7,328 nucleotides of DNA from Oscillospiraceae bacterium. GTDB lineage: Bacteria; Bacillota; Clostridia; Oscillospirales; Ruminococcaceae. The stretch lies in contig JARBTU010000079.1 in NCBI GenBank assembly GCA_029240015.1, forward strand, positions 1 through 7,328, read 5' to 3'. Every line of letters begins with the position of its first letter. Position 1 is the stretch's first letter. The translations under genes were made by a program, and so were the position numbers. The notes beneath the pieces were generated by a model. It worked only from the letters and a program-made list of their open reading frames with translations. It searched no databases and was not told the origin of the DNA. Below are positions 1 through 6,158 of this stretch, in pieces.

Positions 1-18
1 GAGTAAGATGTAAGACGT

Positions 19-2766
19 ATGAAGTGGATAAGAAATTTAAAGATTGCGGTCAAGCTAACGATTGCAACGACATTAATCATTGCGATGTGCTGTTCTTTTA
101 TCGGAGTTCTTGCTTACAATTCTGCAGAAAGCAGTTTAGAACAGGAGATTACTTCCGCCATGCTAAGAAACGCAACCGACAGCGGAAAGTTAATATATTC
201 AAAAATCGAGAAACATTATGTTAATTTGGAAGCAATTGCAAACAGAAACGTTATAAAAAATATGAATTGGAATGAGCAGCTAACCGCTATGAAAGAAGAA
301 GTAAAAAGAAACGGTTATCTGAAACTGGGAATAGCGGATTTAAAAGGAGATGCGAAATATGATAACGGTACCTCCACTAATGTTTCCGAACGAGCTCATT
401 TCCAAGCTGCTTTAGCCGGAAAAACAACAATTTCGGACCCTTTGATGAGCAAAGTTGACAATACAATTGTTGTTGTCATCGCAACGCCGATTAAAGATGC
501 CAATAATCAGGTGGTTGCTGTTTTAATGGCAACACTTGACGATAATTTTATCAGTGACATCACAAACCAAATTAAAGCAAGAAAAACAGGATACGCTTTT
601 ATAATTAACCGAAGTGGTACGACTATTGCACATCCTGATATCAATAAAGTTGTGGAGATGGACAATGAAATCGAAAAAGCCAAGTCTGATTCAAAACTCA
701 AAGGAATTGCAGATGTTGAGAAAAAAATGGCTTCGGGTGAGCAAGGCTCGTCCCACTACATATACAAAAACCAAAAAAAATACATCTCCTATACTTATAT
801 TGGTGAGCTGAATTGGTCAATGGCAATTACAGTGCCAGAATCGGAAGTCTTCGAAAGCATCCAACACATAAAAACCAAGATATTATTTGTTACTATTATA
901 TTCATTGCATTGGGCGCATTTATTATTGCTTTTTTATCCCTTTTTATTATCAAAAAACCTATCAAAAAGCTTACGGATGTTGCCGACAAACTTGCAGTGG
1001 GTGATGTTTCTGTTGAAGTAACCGCCACCAATAAGGACGAGTTGGGCATGTTGATGATGTCTTTCTCCAATATGATTGAAAATATTAAGATGCAGTCAGA
1101 GAGTGCGCAAAAAATTTCAGACGGTAACCTGGACTTTGAAATTACAGAAAAATCTGACCGAGACGTTCTCTCTCTCAGTATGAAGAAAATGATGTTCTCT
1201 TTAAAAGAACTTGTATCAGATTCCGAGACTTTAGTGAAAGCCGCCTTGCTGGGGGATTTGGAGACCAGAGCAGATGTTGAAAAACATAGCGGAGGCTATA
1301 GAAGAATTATTGAAGGGCTAAATAACACGTTGGATGCTATTATGGCACCACTCAATATTGGACTGACACAACTGGAAAAGATGTCTAGAGGAGAATCTCT
1401 GGATTTGCTCCAAAACGATTTCCAAGGAGTCTACTTCTCTTTCATTAATAATTTAAACGCTGTAAGAAACGCATTGTATGAATTGTTAGACGAAACCGGC
1501 AAGCTTTCCATGGAAGCCCAGAAGGGGAATCTATCCTATCGGGCAAACATGAGCAATCTTCAGGGTGGGTATTATGATATCGTTCAAGGTATCAATCAAA
1601 CACTTGATGCCATCGTAGGTCCGATTGAGGAAGCCTCCGCAGTTCTTGAACAAATGTCCTTGGGAAATCTCAGCATAAAAGTGACCGGTGACTATCACGG
1701 TGATTTTGCAGCCATTAAAAATGCTTTAAATAAAACCATTGACTCTTTGTCCTCCTATGTCAATGAAATCTCCTATGTTTTGACTCAAATGTCGGAAGGA
1801 AACCTTGATTTAGCCATAACCGGCGTTTATCACGGCAACTTCTCTGAGATCAAAAACGCTTTAAATACGATTATAAATTCATTAAATAGTGTGTTAAGTG
1901 ATATCAATCAAGCAGCAGAACAAGTAAACTCCGGGGCAATCCAAGTCTCTGATTCTGCTCAGGCACTCTCGCAAGGCTCGACAGAGCAGGCAAGTTCTAT
2001 TGAAGAACTGACTGCATCGGTCGACGAAATTTCAGCGCAAACAGTAAAAAATGCAGAAAATGCAGAAAAAGCAAATTCACTTGCGTTAACAGCTAAGAAT
2101 GACGCTGTAAACGGAAACGCGCAAATGCAGGATATGCTCACAGCAATGGTAAATATCAATGAATCATCTACAAACATCAACAAAATCATCAAAGTAATCG
2201 ACGACATCGCATTTCAAACAAATATCCTCGCATTAAACGCTGCGGTAGAAGCCGCAAGAGCAGGGCAGCATGGTAAAGGGTTTGCTGTTGTCGCTGAAGA
2301 AGTAAGAAGTCTTGCTGCAAGAAGTGCAAAAGCAGCAGAAGAAACGGCCGATTTGATTGAAGGTTCAATTAAAACAGTGGAAGGCGGCGCAAGAATTGCG
2401 CACGATACCGCTGATGCTTTGAGCAAAATCGTTGAAGCCGTATCAGGGGCCGCAGGGGTCGTAGGGGAAATCGCCAATGCATCGAAAAACCAGGCAACCG
2501 GAATCTCTCAAATAAACTCAGGAATCTCTCAAGTATCAACAGTCATTCAGCAGAACTCGGCAACAAGCGAAGAAAGTGCCGCCGCCAGCGAACAACTTTC
2601 CAGCCAAGCTGACATGCTTAAGCAAATGATTGGAAGATTCAGATTAAAATCCAATAAGATATCTCCAACCGGTGAGCCAAACCAAAAGGGATTTTCCGAC
2701 ACCGCTGCACAGCCTTCTTCGAGTCCAAAAATTGTGCTGGATGATACAGAATTTGATAAATATTAA
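19..2766 (+). CDS. Methyl-accepting chemotaxis protein, dCache sensor with poly-HAMP chain
   Basis: Membrane chemoreceptor that would signal through CheW/CheA to the flagellar motor. Seen in the 915-aa product: TM1 at about residues 10-33; an extracellular double-Cache-like domain at about 36-275 (DLKGDAKYDNG near 108-117, GYAFIINRSGTTIAHPD at 191-207); TM2 at about 287-311; HAMP at about 309-360; then six more HAMP-like modules to about 632; then the MA signalling domain, about 633-875. Its hairpin tip (FQTNILALNAAVEAARAG, 732-749, then GKGFAVVAEEVR) matches the canonical CheA/CheW-binding region. The tail ends in LDDTEFDKY; from memory, clostridial receptors often end in a similar F-x-KY. 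There is no NWETF-type CheR tether. ATG 19 is the first start after an in-frame TAA at 4-6; no good Shine-Dalgarno is visible in the 18 bases available. The ligand cannot be read from sequence; Cache receptors often bind amino or organic acids. The promoter lies outside the window. Confidence 0.96.
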   Translation: MKWIRNLKIAVKLTIATTLIIAMCCSFIGVLAYNSAESSLEQEITSAMLRNATDSGKLIYSKIEKHYVNLEAIANRNVIKNMNWNEQLTAMKEEVKRNGYLKLGIADLKGDAKYDNGTSTNVSERAHFQAALAGKTTISDPLMSKVDNTIVVVIATPIKDANNQVVAVLMATLDDNFISDITNQIKARKTGYAFIINRSGTTIAHPDINKVVEMDNEIEKAKSDSKLKGIADVEKKMASGEQGSSHYIYKNQKKYISYTYIGELNWSMAITVPESEVFESIQHIKTKILFVTIIFIALGAFIIAFLSLFIIKKPIKKLTDVADKLAVGDVSVEVTATNKDELGMLMMSFSNMIENIKMQSESAQKISDGNLDFEITEKSDRDVLSLSMKKMMFSLKELVSDSETLVKAALLGDLETRADVEKHSGGYRRIIEGLNNTLDAIMAPLNIGLTQLEKMSRGESLDLLQNDFQGVYFSFINNLNAVRNALYELLDETGKLSMEAQKGNLSYRANMSNLQGGYYDIVQGINQTLDAIVGPIEEASAVLEQMSLGNLSIKVTGDYHGDFAAIKNALNKTIDSLSSYVNEISYVLTQMSEGNLDLAITGVYHGNFSEIKNALNTIINSLNSVLSDINQAAEQVNSGAIQVSDSAQALSQGSTEQASSIEELTASVDEISAQTVKNAENAEKANSLALTAKNDAVNGNAQMQDMLTAMVNINESSTNINKIIKVIDDIAFQTNILALNAAVEAARAGQHGKGFAVVAEEVRSLAARSAKAAEETADLIEGSIKTVEGGARIAHDTADALSKIVEAVSGAAGVVGEIANASKNQATGISQINSGISQVSTVIQQNSATSEESAAASEQLSSQADMLKQMIGRFRLKSNKISPTGEPNQKGFSDTAAQPSSSPKIVLDDTEFDKY
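943..1914 (+). repeat. Poly-HAMP repeat region inside the chemoreceptor gene
   Basis: Codes for residues about 309-632. A G-[DNE]-x motif at the HAMP connector (GDVSVEV, GNLDFEI, GDLETRA, GESLDLL, GNLSYRA, GNLSIKV, GNLDLAI) recurs with its glycine at residues 328, 369, 412, 458, 503, 549 and 594, a spacing of 41-46. The first unit directly follows TM2 and is an ordinary HAMP domain; the next six are divergent. The last units share a YHG-[DN]-F followed by IKNALN pattern, which suggests internal duplication. Poly-HAMP chains are known in other receptors and kinases. Confidence 0.75.
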
Positions 2767-2787
2767 TCACCCTTTTAAAAGTGTCCA

Positions 2788-2816
2788 TTTACAAATCTTT
2801 TAAAATTATTTATCAT
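2788..2816 (+). promoter_or_regulatory. Weakly supported promoter-like sequence in the convergent intergenic region
   Basis: TTTACA (2788-2793) and TATCAT (2811-2816) are separated by 17 bp, each 5/6 to the sigma-A consensus. No gene follows: a small hairpin (AGCAT 2822-2826 with ATGCT 2833-2837) and then the long terminator hairpin lie downstream. The region is very AT-rich, so a chance match is quite possible. Confidence 0.2.
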
Positions 2817-2847
2817 CTGTAAGCATCACCAAATGCTCTATAATGTT

Positions 2848-2909
2848 TTTATATACTAAAAACCTCCTATTGTAGAACAAATCTACTTAGGAGGTTTTTA
2901 GTATATAAA
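2848..2909. terminator. Long symmetric bidirectional terminator between convergent genes
   Basis: The arms at 2848-2869 and 2888-2909 are perfect 22-bp inverted repeats. An inner 5-bp stem (GTAGA 2872-2876 with TCTAC 2882-2886) closes a 5-nt loop. Each arm carries an A5 tract, CCTCC and the matching GGAGG-T5, so both strands have a stem followed by a T-run. It lies 81 bp after the chemoreceptor stop and 21 bp from the stop of the minus-strand wall-binding protein, so it can serve both. The pairing continues well past the T-run, which is longer than terminator function needs. Confidence 0.85.
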
Positions 2910-2930
2910 TAAGGAGGATGTGAATAATTT

Positions 2931-4124
2931 TTATACCAAGGCTCCGCTCGAACTAAATTTGTAAGTAACTTTTCCAATTTTTCGAGTAGTATTAGAAAGC
3001 ATATATCCGTCTTTATCGAAGTAATACCATTTACCGCTGATTTTTTCCCAACCGTTTGCCTTCATCTCTCCTGAATTTAGCACGTAGCACCATTTCTTCC
3101 CTGATTGAATCCAAGTGCTTGCTTCCATCGTTCCGTCCTGTTTAAAAAAGTACCACTTTCCTTTGATCTTAAGCCATTTGTTAGACACTCTGTCACCCGA
3201 GGCTGTCACATAGTACCATTTCTTACCCGACTGAATCCAGCTGTTCTCTTTCATACAACCATTCTTATCAAAAGAATACCACTTTCCTTTGACTTTAAAC
3301 CATCCGTTTTCTACTCTCTCCCCCGAGGCTGTCACATAGTACCACTTTCCGTTTGATTGAACCCAGGAATCTTTGTCCATAACGCCATCAATGTTCATAT
3401 GATACCATTTATTTTTGGATTTGACCCAGCTGTTTACCTGCATAAATCCTTCATTGTTCACATAATACCAATTTCCATCTGCAAGAATCCATTTGTCTGT
3501 TTCCATATAGCCTTTATCGCCCACAAAGCAATACGTGTTCTCATAAGGAGCCCATGCGTTATATTCTCTTTCGCCTTTCTCATTCACATAATACCATTTC
3601 CCGTCTGTCTGGATCCATTTTTCAGCCTGCATCGCTCCGCTAGGTCCCATATAGTAATACTTGTCTTGAGACGCTATCCATGATTTTTTTTTCATGACGC
3701 CATATTGGTCAAAAAAATACACCGCATCATCGTATGAAATGAACTCGTTCTTAACAAAAGCACCGTCTTCGCCTGCATAAAAGGATATGAGCCCAATTTG
3801 AATGATTGCATTTATCGCAACAGGTCCATCTTCATAGGCGAAATAACTTTTACCCTCGGTTGTGTTGAACATTTTGCCTGCGACCAATACGCCGTTTTCT
3901 TCAAAGTAGTATAGTCTCTCTTCTATTGTTTTAAATCCGACGGCTATAACCCCGTCTTCAACATAGATTGTTTCTCCGTTCTCGTTCTGTTGCCAGCCTT
4001 CCTGCAGCTCGCTCTGACCCTGCCCCGTCTCCCCTGTGCCTTCAGTCGGACTGGAAAACGCCAACGCATGGGAGATAGACATCATTAAGGCAAATGTCAG
4101 CATCATTGCGGTAATCTTCTTCAA
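2931..4124 (-). CDS. Secreted cell-wall-binding repeat protein
   Basis: Predicted surface protein of 397 aa. Seen: a signal peptide (MKK, hydrophobic 5-19, likely cleavage after ALA at 20-22), a short Gly/Gln/Glu-rich linker (23-41), then about 17 tandem units of 19-23 residues to the C-terminus with the pattern [GSK]W-x6-KWYY-x4-G-x-M. This is the CW_binding_1/glucan-binding type found in choline-binding proteins, clostridial toxins and glucosyltransferases, where units stack as a beta solenoid and bind choline or glucan. The first four or five units are degenerate. No hydrolase, protease, LPXTG or S-layer domain is visible, so the protein is repeats only. The start is TTG at 4122-4124: an ideal GGAGG lies 7 nt upstream, an in-frame TAA lies just before it, and the next ATG (residue 7) would remove the basic n-region. 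It has its own promoter and is divergent from the CorC-family gene. The binding target is not determined. Confidence 0.92.
   Translation of the reverse strand: MKKITAMMLTFALMMSISHALAFSSPTEGTGETGQGQSELQEGWQQNENGETIYVEDGVIAVGFKTIEERLYYFEENGVLVAGKMFNTTEGKSYFAYEDGPVAINAIIQIGLISFYAGEDGAFVKNEFISYDDAVYFFDQYGVMKKKSWIASQDKYYYMGPSGAMQAEKWIQTDGKWYYVNEKGEREYNAWAPYENTYCFVGDKGYMETDKWILADGNWYYVNNEGFMQVNSWVKSKNKWYHMNIDGVMDKDSWVQSNGKWYYVTASGERVENGWFKVKGKWYSFDKNGCMKENSWIQSGKKWYYVTASGDRVSNKWLKIKGKWYFFKQDGTMEASTWIQSGKKWCYVLNSGEMKANGWEKISGKWYYFDKDGYMLSNTTRKIGKVTYKFSSSGALV
2991..3368 (-). repeat. Three 42-residue (126-bp) higher-order repeats in the wall-binding gene
   Basis: Residues 253-378 fall into three consecutive pairs of 21-aa units. 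In each pair the first unit is of the type [ST]W[VI]QSxxKWxYVxxSG and the second of the type xWxKxxGKWYxFxxxGxM. A 23-bp stretch is identical at 3196-3218 and 3322-3344, exactly 126 bp apart. The block therefore grew by copying unit pairs rather than single units, and the two upstream pairs are the most alike. Confidence 0.8.
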
Positions 4125-4131
4125 AAATAGA

Positions 4132-4136
4132 CCTCC
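4132..4136 (-). promoter_or_regulatory. Ribosome-binding site fixing the TTG start of the wall-binding protein
   Basis: GGAGG on the minus strand, within AAGGAGGT, lies 7 nt from TTG 4124. It is a near-perfect Shine-Dalgarno and the main reason for choosing the TTG codon over the internal ATGs. Confidence 0.85.
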
Positions 4137-4172
4137 TTTTTATTTCCGTAACTTTTTATAATTTATGAATGA

Positions 4173-4201
4173 ATTATACCATTTTTCAAAAGGTTTGAAA
4201 A
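4173..4201 (-). promoter_or_regulatory. Sigma-A-type extended -10 promoter for the wall-binding protein
   Basis: Reading the minus strand: -35 TTTTCA (4201-4196, 4/6 to consensus), 17-bp spacer, and a perfect -10 TATAAT (4178-4173) directly preceded by TGG, an extended -10 motif. Transcription would start near 4166, giving a 5' leader of about 40 nt that contains the ribosome-binding site. No repressor site was recognised. Confidence 0.7.
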
Positions 4202-4287
4202 GAGAGATTTATCTTTTTTATCTGCTATATTCCTTTCTATAACTATAAAACAAACAGTAACAAATCTTAAAACTTATTTTGGTAAAC

Positions 4288-4317
4288 TTGACATATGATT
4301 CCCGAATATGATATATT
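4288..4317 (+). promoter_or_regulatory. Strong sigma-A-type promoter for the CorC/HlyC-family gene
   Basis: A perfect -35 TTGACA (4288-4293), an 18-bp spacer, and -10 TATATT (4312-4317) preceded by TGA, an extended -10. Predicted start of transcription is near 4324, about 167 nt upstream of the TTG start codon, which implies an unusually long leader. Confidence 0.7.
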
Positions 4318-4324
4318 AATTCTA

Positions 4325-4491
4325 ATTAAAGGACGGTGTATATTAAAATGGACGACAGTTCTGAACGAACGCAGTATCAGATGCTAGTGATAACAAATGC
4401 TCCAACAATCATTTTCGGTCCGTATAAAAACTAATTGATCGGATTATACGACTGAAAACTTAAACTATTTGATTTTTGGAGTTGAATTTAC
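4325..4491 (+). other. Long 5' leader of the CorC-family gene (possible regulatory RNA)
   Basis: This stretch lies between the predicted transcription start and TTG 4492. It holds a hairpin with a perfect 7-bp stem (CGTATAA 4421-4427 with TTATACG 4444-4450, 16-nt loop) and a 28-codon open frame (ATG 4348 to TAA 4432-4434) with only a distant AAAGGA upstream. I do not recognise a known riboswitch class: it does not look like the Mn-sensing yybP-ykoY element or the Mg-sensing M-box, though metal-responsive control would suit the downstream family. No T-run follows the hairpin, so any control would more likely be translational. Nothing else was recognised in the divergent 4125-4491 intergenic region apart from the two promoters. 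Confidence 0.35.
4478..4481 (+). promoter_or_regulatory. Ribosome-binding site for the TTG start of the CorC-family gene
   Basis: GGAG sits 10 nt before TTG 4492. An in-frame TGA at 4483-4485 rules out any earlier start, and the next ATG (residue 36) would remove the first membrane segment. Confidence 0.6.
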
Positions 4492-5823
4492 TTGTTAACT
4501 GAAATATTATTTTTAATTATTCTTATTTTTATCAATGCATTTTTTGCAGCGTCTGAAATCGCCCTGATTTCCTTAAACGACAACAAAATAAAAGTCATGG
4601 CGGATGACGGCAACAAAAAAGCGAAAAAGCTCAAAAAGCTTTTGAGTGAACCGAGCCGGTTTCTTGCCACCATTCAAATCGGAATTACGCTGGCCGGATT
4701 TTTGGCGAGTGCTTTTGCGGCGGAAAGCTTTTCCGACCGATTGATGGCAATGGTTGATGTCTCTGCCATTCCGATTTCGGCAAGCCTATTAAAAACCCTC
4801 TCGGTGGTTTTCATCACCATTATACTTTCTTACTTTACACTTGTTTTCGGCGAACTTGTTCCGAAACGGGTTGCCATGAAAAAATCGGAATCAATTGCTT
4901 TTGGGGTTGTGACCCCGTTAGTAGTCCTATCAGCATTTACCTCTCCGTTTGTAAAGTTACTTACAGCATCCACAAACTTTTTTATAAAGATATTCGGGAT
5001 GGACCCAAATGCTGAGGAAGACAGCATTACCAAGGAAGAAATTCGCATGATGGTGGACGTTGGCGAAGAAAAAGGCACCATTCATGAAAGCGAAAAACAG
5101 ATGATCAACAACATCTTTGAATTTGATGACACCACTGCGGGAGAGATCATGACGCACCGAACCGAAATCGTTGCGGTGGAAGACAACTCCAAAATCAGCG
5201 ACATTGTATATATTGCCATCAATGAAGGATTCTCAAGAATCCCTGTTTATAAAGAAGACATTGATAACATTATCGGCATCATTTATGTAAAAGACCTTCT
5301 CTGTCTGGTCGGCTGCAGTGAATCGGAAGATTTCAAAATCTCCGATTTTATACGAGAAGTATTATATGTTCCTGAATCTAATCGTTGTATTGAACTTTTT
5401 AAAGAGTTTACCGATAAAAAAGCGCATATGGCGGTTGTGGTGGACGAATACGGCGGAACCGCAGGCATCGTCACCATGGAAGACTTGCTCGAAACCATCG
5501 TGGGAAGTATTCAGGACGAATATGACGACGAAGAAGACGAAATTGAGCAAATCGGCGACAATACCTATACCATTGACGGATCGGCGGATATTGAGGATGT
5601 TGCCGAACTGCTTGACTTAGCCATAGACGAGGACGCGGATTATGATACACTGGGCGGTCTGATTACCGAAATTCTGGGACGGATTCCGACCGAGAATGAA
5701 CAGCCCGTTGTAACAGTCGATGACGTGGAATTCACTGTGCTTGGCGTGGAAGAACGCCGCATCACCAAAGTGAAAGCGGTAAAGCTAACCCAAGACGATG
5801 AATCAGACAAAGATGATAAATAA
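4492..5823 (+). CDS. CorC/HlyC-family CNNM-CBS membrane protein (putative divalent-cation exporter)
   Basis: Integral membrane protein of 443 aa, often annotated 'hemolysin family protein'. Relatives (CorC, YhdP/MpfA, CNNM) are linked to Mg2+ export or resistance; a hemolytic role is doubtful. Seen: CNNM/DUF21 membrane domain at about 1-175, with FFAASEIALISL at 17-28, a membrane region near 56-78, another at 97-120, the conserved GELVPKR at 120-126 and a hydrophobic stretch at 136-160; an acidic-helical linker (EEIRMMVDVGEEKG); paired CBS domains at about 214-340 (GEIMTHRTEIVAVE; VVDEYGGTAGIVTMEDLLETIVG), expected to bind adenine nucleotide; a C-terminal CorC_HlyC domain at about 355-433 (DYDTLGGLI, LGRIP). 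An acidic stretch at 342-352 and an acidic tail follow the family habit. Length is normal. The start is TTG. The gene is monocistronic by its own promoter and terminator. Substrate specificity is inferred, not shown. Confidence 0.95.
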   Translation: MLTEILFLIILIFINAFFAASEIALISLNDNKIKVMADDGNKKAKKLKKLLSEPSRFLATIQIGITLAGFLASAFAAESFSDRLMAMVDVSAIPISASLLKTLSVVFITIILSYFTLVFGELVPKRVAMKKSESIAFGVVTPLVVLSAFTSPFVKLLTASTNFFIKIFGMDPNAEEDSITKEEIRMMVDVGEEKGTIHESEKQMINNIFEFDDTTAGEIMTHRTEIVAVEDNSKISDIVYIAINEGFSRIPVYKEDIDNIIGIIYVKDLLCLVGCSESEDFKISDFIREVLYVPESNRCIELFKEFTDKKAHMAVVVDEYGGTAGIVTMEDLLETIVGSIQDEYDDEEDEIEQIGDNTYTIDGSADIEDVAELLDLAIDEDADYDTLGGLITEILGRIPTENEQPVVTVDDVEFTVLGVEERRITKVKAVKLTQDDESDKDDK

Positions 5824-5830
5824 TATACAG

Positions 5831-5865
5831 AAAACAGCAGGGGAATATCTCCCCTGCTGTTTTTA
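5831..5865 (+). terminator. Intrinsic terminator of the CorC-family gene
   Basis: A perfect 14-bp stem (5831-5844 with 5850-5863), GC-rich at the loop end (CAGCAGGGGA), with loop ATATC and a T5 run at 5860-5864. It begins 7 bp after the stop codon and separates this gene from the downstream regulator unit. Confidence 0.95.
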
Positions 5866-5881
5866 TGCTTTAATAAAAATG

Positions 5882-5911
5882 TTGACTTTTGGCCAACAAA
5901 AGTGCTATACT
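5882..5911 (+). promoter_or_regulatory. Promoter of the RHH regulator unit
   Basis: -35 TTGACT (5882-5887, 5/6), an 18-bp spacer, and -10 TATACT (5906-5911, 5/6) preceded by TGC, an extended -10. It starts only 17 bp after the preceding terminator. The predicted transcript start is near 5918, which leaves a leader of about 23 nt containing the AGGAGG. The promoter lies inside an inverted repeat, see 5886-5926. Confidence 0.75.
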
Positions 5912-5926
5912 TATGTTAGCCAAAAG
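5886..5926. promoter_or_regulatory. Inverted-repeat operator overlapping the RHH promoter
   Basis: CTTTTGGCCAAC (5886-5897) and GTTAGCCAAAAG (5915-5926) are inverted repeats matching at 11 of 12 positions, with a 17-bp gap that contains the -10 box. A second symmetry is nested on the left: ACTTTTG (5885-5891) with CAAAAGT (5897-5903), and CAAAAGT recurs at 5921-5927. Small RHH proteins commonly bind such repeats over their own promoter, so autorepression is the natural reading; no binding has been shown. Confidence 0.6.
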
Positions 5927-5927
5927 T

Positions 5928-5933
5928 AGGAGG
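5928..5933 (+). promoter_or_regulatory. Ribosome-binding site fixing the TTG start of the RHH regulator
   Basis: A perfect AGGAGG lies 7 nt before TTG 5941. The in-frame ATG at 5953 is 19 nt away, too far to use this site. Confidence 0.85.
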
Positions 5934-5940
5934 TGAATAT

Positions 5941-6108
5941 TTGGCTAGTAAAATGGGACGTCCAACTGACAGCCCAAAAGATAGCCGAGTCACTGCCCGT
6001 GTTGATTTGAATGTAAAAAAAATACTTGATAAATACTGTGAAAGACACAATATTAGTCAAGCGGAAGGGCTTAGGCAAGCTATCTTAAGACTTCAAGAGG
6101 ACGAATAA
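5941..6108 (+). CDS. Small ribbon-helix-helix (CopG/Arc-type) DNA-binding protein
   Basis: 55-aa product starting MASKMGRPTDSPKDSRVTAR. The GRPT-[DN]-x-PKD N-terminus followed by a short strand (RVTARVD, 16-22) is typical of small clostridial RHH regulators. Helix A would be about 24-36 (VKKILDKYCERHN) and helix B about 39-52 (SQAEGLRQAILRL), separated by a turn, IS. RHH proteins act as dimers that insert the strand pair into the DNA major groove. The start is TTG at 5941, set by the ideal AGGAGG; ATG 5953 (MGRPT) is the alternative suggested by relatives. Many RHH proteins are antitoxins, but no toxin gene directly follows: the next gene is a DUF6809-type protein 158 bp on, probably on the same transcript since no terminator lies between. 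The promoter sits in an inverted repeat that the protein may itself bind. It is shorter than a typical gene-calling cut-off and easily missed. Confidence 0.85.
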   Translation: MASKMGRPTDSPKDSRVTARVDLNVKKILDKYCERHNISQAEGLRQAILRLQEDE

Positions 6109-6113
6109 AAAAC

Positions 6114-6154
6114 GGAGAAGCGGTTTACCCTCTCAAAAAGATAACCACTTCCCC
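6114..6154 (+). other. Imperfect hairpin after the RHH gene
   Basis: GAAGCGGTT (6117-6125) can pair with AACCACTTC (6143-6151) at 8 of 9 positions, extended by GG (6114-6115) with CC (6153-6154), around a 17-nt loop. There is no following T-run, so it is not a standard terminator. It begins 6 bp after the RHH stop and may be part of a structured spacer or 3' UTR. Confidence 0.35.
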
Positions 6155-6158
6155 CACA

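Noticed and set aside
1959..2477. Two minus-strand open frames opposite the MA signalling domain.
   Set aside because: Ala/Ser-rich shadows of the strongly conserved plus-strand chemoreceptor codons.
3196..3344. CRISPR-like repeats.
   Set aside because: The repeated 23-bp stretch is coding, has only two identical copies and is in frame with protein repeat units.
3105..3683. Two consecutive plus-strand open frames opposite the wall-binding gene.
   Set aside because: They mirror the repetitive codons of the minus-strand repeats (repeated H-I-I-P-like patterns), have no ribosome-binding site, and do not resemble a known protein.
4348..4434. A 28-codon ORF (MDDSSERTQYQM...) in the CorC-family leader.
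   Set aside because: Not called as a gene: the nearest Shine-Dalgarno-like AAAGGA is about 14 nt from the ATG and the length is within chance. Kept only as part of the leader finding.
4492..5823. A true hemolysin.
   Set aside because: The 'hemolysin' label is historical; CNNM, CBS and CorC_HlyC domains point to a membrane ion-transport-related protein.
6114..6154. Possible terminator of the RHH gene.
   Set aside because: The stem is imperfect, the loop is 17 nt and no T-run follows.
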